Shown: piece after piece, positions 26,121 through 33,584 of the stretch
How the letters are laid out: every line of letters begins with the position of its first letter
Numbering within the stretch: the first letter of the stretch is position 1
DNA from: Pseudomonas tensinigenes
Lineage (GTDB): Bacteria > Pseudomonadota > Gammaproteobacteria > Pseudomonadales > Pseudomonadaceae
Assembly: GCF_014268445.2 (NCBI RefSeq)
Contig: NZ_CP077089.1
Coordinates: 6,304,001 to 6,368,000 of the forward strand
Direction of reading: 5' to 3'
DNA length: 64,000 bases
Notes under the pieces: generated by a model
The model's database searches: none
Seen by the model: only the letters and a program-made list of their open reading frames with translations
What the model was told of the DNA's origin: nothing
Position numbers and translations under genes: made by a program

Positions 26121-26158
26121 AAAAAAAGCCCCGATACCAGCCGTGACTGGATCGGGGC
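26121..26158 (-). terminator. Rho-independent terminator, minus strand
   Basis: A 12-bp interrupted stem (GCCCCGAT + CCAG with CTGG + ATCGGGGC) followed by a T7 tract in minus-strand reading. It faces away from any annotated coding gene. Confidence 0.75.
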
Positions 26159-26340
26159 AGAGGGTACTGTTGAGGAGCTGCCAAGCGAGGGTGACCAAAC
26201 CTTCGGGTTGCAAGCTGAGTTCAGTGTGCCCACTCCCTTGAGCGGCGAGTTAGCCGAAAACGACCTGTTCATAGCCGTCGCGGCCACGGCGACAAATCGC
26301 CCTTGCCGTGCCTCGGCGTGGCTACCAGAATCGAGCCACG
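26121..26340 (-). ncRNA. Candidate small RNA with its own terminator
   Basis: On the minus strand, GCCCCGATCCAG...CTGGTATCGGGGC followed by seven Ts (26121-26158) is a strong intrinsic terminator. No minus-strand protein gene precedes it; both flanking genes are on the plus strand. The upstream sequence is structured, with a perfect 7-bp hairpin CGTGGCT/AGCCACG (26317-26340) at the presumed 5' end and a GC-rich middle. A transcript of about 200 nt is inferred. I do not recognise it as a named Pseudomonas sRNA, and the promoter was not clear. Confidence 0.4.
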
Positions 26341-26369
26341 ACCTCCGTTACCGAAGAAGGATGCGCGTC

Positions 26370-26633
26370 ATGATGTATGCCGATTTGATCGATCAGGAAG
26401 ATTTGTTGGGCCAACTCAAGGCGTTGGGTATTCAAGTGCCCAGTGGCACGACCGCCGATCAGGCGTGCGAGTGCGCGGTGCGCGGTCTGGATAATGTGCG
26501 CGCGTTTGAACTGCGCAAGATGGTCAAGGACATGTACACCAGCGGCGCCAGTATCCAGCCGGCGGTGCGTCAGGCGATCGACAAACAATTACTGCCGGCA
26601 TTGGCGGACTATCAGCAAAGCCATAGCGCCTGA
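26370..26633 (+). CDS. Conserved small protein of unknown function
   Basis: An 87-residue acidic, helix-rich protein starting MMYADLIDQEDLLGQLKALG. It contains DQACECAVRGLDNVRAFELR and a C-terminal QAIDKQLLPALADYQQ. No signal peptide, membrane span or known motif is seen. The ATG at 26370 has AGAAGG 9 nt upstream; the ATG at 26361 is too close to that site. It stands alone upstream of gbdR, which faces it from the other strand. Confidence 0.65.
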   Translation: MMYADLIDQEDLLGQLKALGIQVPSGTTADQACECAVRGLDNVRAFELRKMVKDMYTSGASIQPAVRQAIDKQLLPALADYQQSHSA

Positions 26634-26638
26634 CAGCA

Positions 26639-26719
26639 GATCAAAAGATCGCAGCCTTCGGCAGCTCCTACATTGGAACGCATATCCCTGTAGGAGCTGC
26701 CGCAGGCTGCGATCTTTTG
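26639..26719. repeat. REP family B inverted pair
   Basis: GATCAAAAGATCGCAGCCTT...GCAGCTCCTACA and the inverse TGTAGGAGCTGC...GCGATCTTTTG, with arms of about 30 nt. It lies between convergent genes (the 87-residue protein and gbdR). The arm order is reversed relative to the palindromes at 9.7 and 63.9 kb. Confidence 0.9.
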
Positions 26720-26721
26720 CC

Positions 26722-27825
26722 TTACAGCCTTACGCTTGCAAACGTCGATTCATTGCGCGCCTGACTCAACGCCGACATCGGCCCCGACAGCGGCGACATC
26801 ACGATGGCTTGTGGCAGCGGCAGCATCGCCACTTGCTGGGTGGTGTTGGAGCCTACGCGCTCGTCACGCGGCGGAATGCCGAAGTACTCGCGGTAGCACT
26901 TGGAGAAGTGCGGCGTTGAGACGAAACCACACACCGACGCCACTTCGATGATCGACATCGGCGTTTGCTTGAGCAACTGCCGGGCGCGAATCAAACGCAG
27001 CTTCAAGTAATAACGCGACGGCGAGCAGTGCAGGTATTTCTGGAACAACCGCTCCAGCTGTCGACGCGACACCGCGACGTACACCGCCAATTCATCGAGG
27101 TCGATCGGCTCTTCGAGGTTGGCTTCCATCAGCGCGACGATTTCCTGCAGTTTCGGCTGATTGGTGCCGAGCATGTGCTTGAGCGGTACGCGCTGGTGAT
27201 CCTGCTCGTTGCGGATGCGTTCGTAGACGAACATTTCCGAGATCGCGGCGGAGAGTTCACGGCCATGATCGCGGCTGATCAGGTGCAGCATCATGTCCAG
27301 CGGCGCGGTGCCACCGGAGCTGGTGAAACGGTTACGGTCGAGGGTGAACAATCGAGTGCTCATGGCCACGCGTGGGAAAGCTTCCTGCATCGCCGCCAGA
27401 CATTCCCAGTGCACGCTGCAATCGAAACCGTCGAGCAGACCAGCGCAGGCCAGTGCCCAACTGCCAGTGCACACGGCGCCGAGGCGCTTGGACTGACGCG
27501 CCTGGCTTTGCAGCCATGAAACGTGTTCACGGGTAACGGTGCGTTGAATGCCGATGCCGCCGCAGACAATCACAGTGTCCAGTGGCGGGGCTTTGTGCAT
27601 GGAAGCGTCGGGAGTGATTTGCAGACCGTCACTGGCCCACACCTGGCCGCCATCGACGGTGAGGGTGCTCCAGCGATACAGCTCGCGACCGGACAATTGG
27701 TTGGCCATGCGCAGGGGTTCTACTGCGGACGCCAGAGAAATCAGCGTGAAATTGTCCAGCAGCAGAAAGCCGATGGATTGAGGCGCACGGTTCTGGGGTT
27801 GGGCCCCGGAGTTGAACGACGTCAT
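26722..27825 (-). CDS. gbdR: Glycine betaine catabolism regulator
   Basis: A 367-residue AraC-family activator with a DJ-1/PfpI-like N-terminal ligand domain and a C-terminal double helix-turn-helix domain (DELAVYVAVSRRQLERLFQK, and MSIIEVASVCGFVSTPHFSK). The nucleophile elbow GAVCTGSWALACAGLLDG keeps the cysteine that CdhR lacks. Length and sequence fit GbdR, which senses glycine betaine and dimethylglycine and activates gbc, dgc, sox and cbc genes. The start follows GAGGAGATACCGCG. Its place at the centre of the cluster, next to sdaB and cbcXWV, agrees. Confidence 0.95.
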   Translation of the reverse strand: MTSFNSGAQPQNRAPQSIGFLLLDNFTLISLASAVEPLRMANQLSGRELYRWSTLTVDGGQVWASDGLQITPDASMHKAPPLDTVIVCGGIGIQRTVTREHVSWLQSQARQSKRLGAVCTGSWALACAGLLDGFDCSVHWECLAAMQEAFPRVAMSTRLFTLDRNRFTSSGGTAPLDMMLHLISRDHGRELSAAISEMFVYERIRNEQDHQRVPLKHMLGTNQPKLQEIVALMEANLEEPIDLDELAVYVAVSRRQLERLFQKYLHCSPSRYYLKLRLIRARQLLKQTPMSIIEVASVCGFVSTPHFSKCYREYFGIPPRDERVGSNTTQQVAMLPLPQAIVMSPLSGPMSALSQARNESTFASVRL

Positions 27826-28259
27826 CGCGGTATCTCCTCACACAAAGCGGGTGATGGCCTCAGGCGGAGGCTCTTGTTATTGCCAGCGTTCTCGCGTGGG
27901 AGACGGGCTTTGTTATGACAGAGCAAATGCCATGCCTAAAATTGAATGGCTGTTCAATAACTCCTGAAAACGACGTCGCGACGTGTCTATACGAGCCGTC
28001 CGACGAAAGGTGTTTCGAAGTGCCATCAGCGTTGCTGAACGCCCTGCCCCCAGGGGTGTGAGCAAATCGGTAGCACTTGTGGGAACTGGCCTGCGCGCGA
28101 TTGTCGGACAGTGTCACCGCAAGCACGGGTGACGGACGGTAGGAGAGCTGAGCGCGTGTAACAGGTGGGAAAGACTCTTATCTGATTGCGACGCGCTAAA
28201 AGGTGGCGTGATTTATTGTCTGTGTTCACTTGGTGAGCAGTTTTGACTGGTCTGACCCC
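27826..28259. other. Gene-free gap upstream of gbdR
   Basis: No convincing coding frame is seen. It holds the gbdR promoter region. A palindromic stretch ACGACGTCGCGACGTGTC is near 27970-27987, with a further GCCGTCCGACG after it; both carry GTCGC-like cores and could be autoregulatory sites. A degenerate REP-like sequence (GTGGGAACTGGCCTGCGCGCG) is near 28080. Confidence 0.4.
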
Positions 28260-28352
28260 TTCGCGAGCAGGCTCGCTCCCACATTGGACCCTGGCGTTCA
28301 CACATTTTGTGTTCACTGGAGATCTACTGTGGGAGCGAGCCTGCTCGCGAAG
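28260..28352. repeat. REP family A inverted pair with a conserved spacer
   Basis: TTCGCGAGCAGGCTCGCTCC and its inverse. The spacer contains ATTTTGTGTTCACTGGAGAT, which is found unchanged inside the pair at 40038-40133, 12 kb away. Confidence 0.9.
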
Positions 28353-28374
28353 AATTCACCTCGGTGTCACTAAT

Positions 28375-29751
28375 TCAGCACTCAACCGCGCTGACCGCCA
28401 ACCCACCCCGCGAGGTCTCTTTATATTTGTCATGCATATCCGCACCGGTATCACGCATGGTGCGGATCACCCGATCCAGCGAAATAAAGTGCTGACCATC
28501 ACCACGCAACGCCATCTGCGCCGCGTTGATCGCTTTCACCGCCGCAATCGCATTACGCTCGATGCACGGCACTTGCACCAGGCCACCGACCGGATCGCAG
28601 GTCAACCCGAGGTTATGTTCCAGGCCAATTTCGGCCGCGTTGCACAACTGCTCCGGCGTGGCACCAAGAATCTCCGCCAGCCCCGCCGCCGCCATCGCAC
28701 ACGCCGAACCGACTTCGCCCTGGCAACCCACTTCGGCGCCCGAGATCGAAGCATTCTTTTTGCACAGAATCCCCACCGCCGCTGCACCGAGGAAGTAATC
28801 GACCACGTTGGCGTCAGTCACCGCTTCACTGAACTTCATAAAGTAGTGCAATACCGCCGGAATAATCCCTGCGGCGCCATTGGTCGGCGCCGTGACCATG
28901 CGCCCGCCCGCCGCGTTTTCTTCATTAACCGCCAGGGCGAACAGGTTGACCCACTCCATCGCACTGAGCGTCGAGCCGATCACATTGGGCTTACCCAATT
29001 CCTGAAGACTGCGATGCAACTTCGCCGCACGCCGACGCACATTCAATCCGCCAGGCAGGATGCCTTCGTGTTTCAAACCCTGCTCGACGCAATCCTGCAT
29101 AGCCCGCCACAGCTTCATCAGCCCGGCGCGGATTTCTTCCTCGCTGCGCCAGACCTTTTCGTTGGCCATCATCAATTCGGCGACGCGCAGGTTGTTTTTC
29201 TTGCACAACTCCAGCAGTTCAACCGCACTGGAAAAGTCGTAGGGCAATTCAGTGCGATCCAGATCAACGACGCCGCTGGACGCCTGCGCTTGATCCACGA
29301 CAAAACCGCCACCCACCGAATAGTAGGTGTCGCGATGCAGCTCGCCGTGATCGCCCTCGGCCACAATCGTCATCGCATTGGGATGAAACGGCAGGTTCTC
29401 GTCGATCAGACGCATGTCCCGTGCCCAGACAAACGGCACCGACAAACGACCATCCAATAGCAGGGTATGCGTTTCACGCAGCGCCTGAATGCGCGGACCG
29501 ATCTGCGACGGGTCGATTGCGTCCGGCCACTCGCCCATCAGGCCCATGATCACCGCGTTGTCGCTACCGTGACCAATGCCGGTCGCCGATAACGAACCGT
29601 ACAGCTGCACTTCGATCCGCCGCACCTGCTCCAGCTGGTGCTTGTCCCGTAGCGACTCGACAAACAACGCCGCCGCGCGCATCGGCCCGACGGTGTGGGA
29701 ACTGGAAGGGCCGATGCCGATTTTGAACAGGTCGAAAACGCTGATAGCCAT
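28375..29751 (-). CDS. sdaB: L-serine ammonia-lyase (single-chain, 4Fe-4S)
   Basis: A 458-residue enzyme deaminating L-serine to pyruvate and ammonia. The N-terminal SDH-beta domain begins [20 protein letters not shown]. The C-terminal alpha domain has [16 protein letters not shown], the cysteine region [17 protein letters not shown] and [16 protein letters not shown], which provide the iron-sulfur ligands. An 82-codon open extension upstream lacks similarity and was dropped. It completes the route choline-betaine-glycine-serine-pyruvate and is divergent from cbcX, with gbdR downstream. Confidence 0.95.
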   Translation of the reverse strand: MAISVFDLFKIGIGPSSSHTVGPMRAAALFVESLRDKHQLEQVRRIEVQLYGSLSATGIGHGSDNAVIMGLMGEWPDAIDPSQIGPRIQALRETHTLLLDGRLSVPFVWARDMRLIDENLPFHPNAMTIVAEGDHGELHRDTYYSVGGGFVVDQAQASSGVVDLDRTELPYDFSSAVELLELCKKNNLRVAELMMANEKVWRSEEEIRAGLMKLWRAMQDCVEQGLKHEGILPGGLNVRRRAAKLHRSLQELGKPNVIGSTLSAMEWVNLFALAVNEENAAGGRMVTAPTNGAAGIIPAVLHYFMKFSEAVTDANVVDYFLGAAAVGILCKKNASISGAEVGCQGEVGSACAMAAAGLAEILGATPEQLCNAAEIGLEHNLGLTCDPVGGLVQVPCIERNAIAAVKAINAAQMALRGDGQHFISLDRVIRTMRDTGADMHDKYKETSRGGLAVSAVEC

Positions 29752-30188
29752 TGCTGCAGAGCTCCTGAGGATACCGGTCCGGGGCGCAAAAGCGCCCGCT
29801 GGCGGAGCTGCTACGCTCAAGCTGCGATCCGCCGGAATGCCCGCATCATCAGGCTTTTGTCGGGACGCACGGCGTCTGACACCGACGCACTCATGTCCAC
29901 CAGCGCCGCGCCGTTTTCGTCCCGGTTTTTCGCCGTTTTTGTGCGGTTCAGATGGCCATTCGGGGCTGAAAAAAGCTGTAAACGACGTCACTGACACTGG
30001 ATGCGACCATCCCTGTACTGGATACGACCCCCCCTGTAGGCGTCAGATTTTCACTGGTACATGATCGTTATGACTCGATTGCAAGGCGCCGTGGTAGAGC
30101 TGTCTCCAGAACGCCATCCAACCGCAACCTATAAGTGCGGTGGTCCACAGTCGGAACACTGCCAAAAAAAACACCAAGGAGTCCATCC
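29752..30188. promoter_or_regulatory. Divergent sdaB/cbcX control region with a 21-bp tandem repeat
   Basis: A 437-bp gap without genes. Two tandem 22-nt sequences, ACTGGATGCGACCATCCCTG and ACTGGATACGACCCCCCCTG (each then TA), start at 29996 and 30017, period 21 bp. Read on the minus strand the cores are GGTCGTATCC and GGTCGCATCC, matching the half-site type in the gbc and caiX control regions. They lie about 150-190 bp upstream of cbcX and 245-290 bp upstream of sdaB. GbdR binding is inferred. Confidence 0.55.
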
Positions 30189-31133
30189 ATGAAAGGTTCC
30201 CCGTCGTTGTTGTTGGCCGCCATGCTGAGTCTGCCGTTACTGGCGCAAGCTGCAGAACCGGCACAGTGCAGTACCGTTAACTTCTCCGATGTCGGCTGGA
30301 CCGACATCACCGCTACCACCGCTACCACCTCCGTTGTCCTCAACGCCCTCGGCTACAAGACCAAGACCACCATGATCTCCGTGCCCGTGACCTACAAGTC
30401 GCTGGCCGACGGCAAGAACATGGACGTGTTCCTCGGCAACTGGATGCCGACCATGGAAAACGACATCAAGGCTTACCGCGACGCCGGCACCGTGGAAACC
30501 GTGCGCACCAACCTCAAGGGCGCCAAGTACACCCTCGCCGTGCCGCAAGCCCTGTATGACAAAGGTCTGCATGACTTCGCCGACATCGCCAAATTCAAGA
30601 AAGAGCTCGACGGCAAGATCTACGGCATCGAGCCTGGCAACGACGGCAACCGCCTGATCCAGAGCATGATCGACAAGGACGCCTTCGGCCTGAAGACCGC
30701 CGGTTTCAAAGTCGTCGAATCCTCGGAAGCGGGCATGCTCTCGCAGGTTGATCGCGCGCAAAAACGCGACACCGCCGTGGTCTTCCTCGGCTGGGCGCCG
30801 CACCCGATGAACAAGCGCTTCAAGATTCAATACCTGACCGGCGGCGACGATTTCTTCGGCCCCGATTTCGGCGCGGCAACCGTGGCGACCAACACCCGCA
30901 AGGGTTACGCCACGGAATGCAGCAACGTCGGTCAGTTGCTGAAGAACCTGGAGTTCACCGTCGACATGGAAAGCGAACTGATGGGCAACATCCTCGACGA
31001 CAAGATGAAGCCTGACGCGGCCGCCAAGGCCTGGCTGAAAAAGAATCCACAAGTGCTCGATACCTGGCTCGCTGGCGTAACCACCATTGACGGTAAACCT
31101 GGCCTGGAGGCCGTTAAAGCCAAGCTTCAGTAA
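30189..31133 (+). CDS. cbcX: Choline-binding periplasmic protein of the Cbc transporter
   Basis: A 314-residue OpuAC-type binding protein with signal peptide MKGSPSLLLAAMLSLPLLAQ-A. Conserved blocks are NFSDVGWTDITATTATTSV, FLGNWMPTMENDIK, KIYGIEPGNDGNRLIQSMID and VFLGWAPHPMNKRF, sharing the ligand-cage aromatics with CaiX. The start follows AAGGAGTCCATCC. It is first in the cbcX-cbcW-cbcV operon, 66 bp before the permease gene. The related caiX product probably uses the same permease and ATPase. Confidence 0.93.
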   Translation: MKGSPSLLLAAMLSLPLLAQAAEPAQCSTVNFSDVGWTDITATTATTSVVLNALGYKTKTTMISVPVTYKSLADGKNMDVFLGNWMPTMENDIKAYRDAGTVETVRTNLKGAKYTLAVPQALYDKGLHDFADIAKFKKELDGKIYGIEPGNDGNRLIQSMIDKDAFGLKTAGFKVVESSEAGMLSQVDRAQKRDTAVVFLGWAPHPMNKRFKIQYLTGGDDFFGPDFGAATVATNTRKGYATECSNVGQLLKNLEFTVDMESELMGNILDDKMKPDAAAKAWLKKNPQVLDTWLAGVTTIDGKPGLEAVKAKLQ

Positions 31134-31199
31134 TCGCTTATGCCGGGTGGGCTCGCCCACCCGGGCTGTTTATTTCCTTGCATGCGGACGTTCACTACC

Positions 31200-32045
31200 A
31201 TGCTGATTGATCAGAAAATACCTTTAGGCCAGTACATCGCGGGCTTCGTTGAATGGTTGACGCAACACGGCGCCAACACCTTCGACGCAATCGCCGTGAC
31301 ACTGGAAACGATGATCCACGGCGTGACGTTCGCGCTGACCTGGTTCAACCCACTGGTCTTGATTGGCCTGATCGCCCTGCTCGCGCACCTGATCCAGCGC
31401 AAATGGGGATTGACCGCTTTCGTGATCGCCTCCTTCCTGCTGATCCTCAATCTGGGGTACTGGCAGGAAACCATGGAAACCCTCGCCCAAGTCATGTTCG
31501 CGACCCTGGTCTGCGTGGTCATCGGCGTGCCGCTGGGCATCGTCGCCGCACACAAACCGATGTTCTACACTGTCATGCGTCCGGTACTCGATCTGATGCA
31601 GACCGTACCGACCTTCGTTTACCTCATTCCTACCCTGACCCTCTTCGGGCTGGGCGTGGTCCCGGGCCTGATCTCCACGGTGGTGTTCGCCATCGCTGCG
31701 CCGATCCGCCTGACCTATCTGGGCATCCGCGATGTCCCGCAAGAACTGATGGACGCCGGCAAGGCCTTCGGCTGCTCGCGTCGCCAATTGCTCTCACGGA
31801 TTGAACTGCCGCACGCCATGCCGAGCATCGCGGCCGGCATCACCCAGTGCATCATGCTGTCGTTGTCGATGGTGGTGATCGCGGCACTGGTAGGCGCCGA
31901 CGGACTCGGCAAACCGGTGGTCAACGCACTGAACACTGCTGATATCGCCCTGGGCTTCGAAGCGGGCCTGGCGATCGTACTGCTGGCGATCATGCTCGAC
32001 CGTATCTGCAAACAACCCGACGCCAAAGTAGGGGGTGACGCATGA
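31200..32045 (+). CDS. cbcW: Choline/betaine/carnitine ABC transporter permease
   Basis: A 281-residue inner-membrane permease of the OpuAB/ProW type with about six to seven membrane spans. The binding-protein-dependent transport signature is near DAGKAFGCSRRQLLSRIELP (EAA loop). The start MLIDQKIPLGQYIAGFVEW was chosen over the in-frame ATG 60 bp upstream, which adds a segment without homology. The stop overlaps the cbcV start (ATGA), so the two are coupled. Confidence 0.93.
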   Translation: MLIDQKIPLGQYIAGFVEWLTQHGANTFDAIAVTLETMIHGVTFALTWFNPLVLIGLIALLAHLIQRKWGLTAFVIASFLLILNLGYWQETMETLAQVMFATLVCVVIGVPLGIVAAHKPMFYTVMRPVLDLMQTVPTFVYLIPTLTLFGLGVVPGLISTVVFAIAAPIRLTYLGIRDVPQELMDAGKAFGCSRRQLLSRIELPHAMPSIAAGITQCIMLSLSMVVIAALVGADGLGKPVVNALNTADIALGFEAGLAIVLLAIMLDRICKQPDAKVGGDA

Positions 32046-33220
32046 GCATAATTCGCTTCGAAGACGTTGACGTAATCTTCTCCAAAGATCCGCGCGAGGC
32101 ACTCAAGCTGCTCGATCAGGGCATGACCCGCAACGAGATCCTGAAGAAGACCGGACAGATCGTCGGTGTGGAAAAAGCCACGCTGGACATCAACAAAGGC
32201 GAAATCTGCGTGCTGATGGGCTTGTCCGGTTCCGGCAAGTCGAGCCTGCTGCGCTGCATCAACGGCCTCAACACCGTGAGCCGCGGCAAGCTGTTCGTCG
32301 AGCATGAAAACCGCCAGATCGACATCGCCTCCTGCACCCCGGCCGAGCTGAAAATGATGCGTACCAAACGCATCGCCATGGTGTTCCAGAAGTTCGCCCT
32401 GATGCCGTGGCTGACGGTGCGCGAGAACATCAGTTTCGGTCTGGAAATGCAGGGCCGTCCGGAGAAGGAACGCAAGAAACTGGTCGATGAAAAACTCGAA
32501 CTGGTTGGCCTGACCCAATGGCGCAACAAGAAGCCGGACGAACTCTCCGGCGGCATGCAGCAACGTGTCGGTCTGGCGCGGGCACTGGCGATGGACGCCG
32601 ATATTCTGCTGATGGACGAACCGTTCTCGGCGCTCGACCCGTTGATCCGTCAGGGTCTGCAGGATGAACTGCTGGAACTGCAACGCAAGCTGAGCAAGAC
32701 CATCGTGTTCGTGAGCCATGACCTCGACGAGGCGCTGAAACTCGGTAGCCGCATCGCGATCATGAAAGACGGCCGGATCATCCAGTACAGCGTGCCGGAA
32801 GAGATCGTGCTGAACCCGGCGGACGATTATGTGCGTACGTTCGTGGCGCACACCAATCCGCTCAACGTGCTCTGCGGTCGCAGCCTGATGCGCACACTGG
32901 ACAAGTGCAAACGCATCAACGGTTCGGTGTGTCTCGATCCGGGCGGCGATTCCTGGCTGGATCTGGCTGAAGGCAACACCATCAAAGGCGCGCGGCAGAA
33001 TGGTTCGGTGCTGAACCTGCAGAACTGGGCACCGGGGCAAGCGGTCGAGGGCCTGGAGCGCAAGCCGACGCTGGTGGATTCGAACATCGGCATGCGTGAT
33101 GCGCTGCAGATTCGTTATCAGACCGGCAACAAGCTGGTGCTGCACGATGACAATCATGTGGTGGGGATTCTGGGCGACAGCGAGTTGTATCACGCGCTGT
33201 TAGGCAAGAACCTCGGTTAA
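32042..33220 (+). CDS. cbcV: Choline/betaine/carnitine ABC transporter ATPase
   Basis: A 392-residue ATPase of the ProV/OpuAA family. Walker A is GLSGSGKSS, the ABC signature LSGGMQQRVGLARAL, and Walker B ILLMDEPFSALDP, followed by the switch histidine in FVSHDLDEA. A C-terminal regulatory region of about 110 residues replaces clear CBS motifs. It energises uptake through CbcW for ligands delivered by CbcX and probably CaiX. An intrinsic terminator follows within 10 bp. Confidence 0.94.
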   Translation: MSIIRFEDVDVIFSKDPREALKLLDQGMTRNEILKKTGQIVGVEKATLDINKGEICVLMGLSGSGKSSLLRCINGLNTVSRGKLFVEHENRQIDIASCTPAELKMMRTKRIAMVFQKFALMPWLTVRENISFGLEMQGRPEKERKKLVDEKLELVGLTQWRNKKPDELSGGMQQRVGLARALAMDADILLMDEPFSALDPLIRQGLQDELLELQRKLSKTIVFVSHDLDEALKLGSRIAIMKDGRIIQYSVPEEIVLNPADDYVRTFVAHTNPLNVLCGRSLMRTLDKCKRINGSVCLDPGGDSWLDLAEGNTIKGARQNGSVLNLQNWAPGQAVEGLERKPTLVDSNIGMRDALQIRYQTGNKLVLHDDNHVVGILGDSELYHALLGKNLG

Positions 33221-33228
33221 GGCGGGAT

Positions 33229-33262
33229 AAAAAAAGGGATCGCGGTGAGCGATCCCTTTTTT
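33229..33262. terminator. Rho-independent terminator after cbcXWV
   Basis: AAAAAAAGGGATCGC-GGTGA-GCGATCCCTTTTTT: a perfect 8-bp GC-rich core flanked by A and T tracts, so it can work in both directions. It ends the cbcXWV transcript. Confidence 0.9.
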
Positions 33263-33274
33263 ATTGGGTCAGGG

Positions 33275-33578
33275 AAAAGCCCCTCACCCTAGCCCTCTCC
33301 CAGAGGGAGAGGGAACTGATTGGGGGATGCTGCAGATCTACACCGACCTGATCTTGCTTCACCGAATCCATAATCGACTCGATCTTTCAGGTCGATGTAC
33401 AACGCCAGACACCTCGGTCAGCTCCCTCTCCCTACGGGCGGTCCGACGTTTCGGGAGGGTTGGGGTGAGGGGCTTTTGACTGGCATTGAAATATCGAGTC
33501 GAACTCAGGCTTTGAAAGGCCCCCGATCTGCTCCCTTTCTCCCTCTCCCTTGGGGAGAGGGTTGGGGTGAGGGGGCTT
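33275..33578. repeat. REP family D composite repeat block
   Basis: Between the cbc terminator and the betT stop. Family-D hairpins are at about 33280-33312, 33420-33474 and 33533-33575. The first spacer has GAATCCATAATCGACTCG (as at 5.5 kb), the second has ATCGAGTCGAACTCAGGCTT and AAAGGCCCCCGATCTG (as at 24.2 kb). Confidence 0.85.
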
Positions 33579-33584
33579 TTGACT

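Noticed and set aside
28080..28125. Additional REP copy upstream of gbdR
   Set aside because: Only a degenerate GTGGGAACTGGCCTGCGCG half is left, with no inverse partner.
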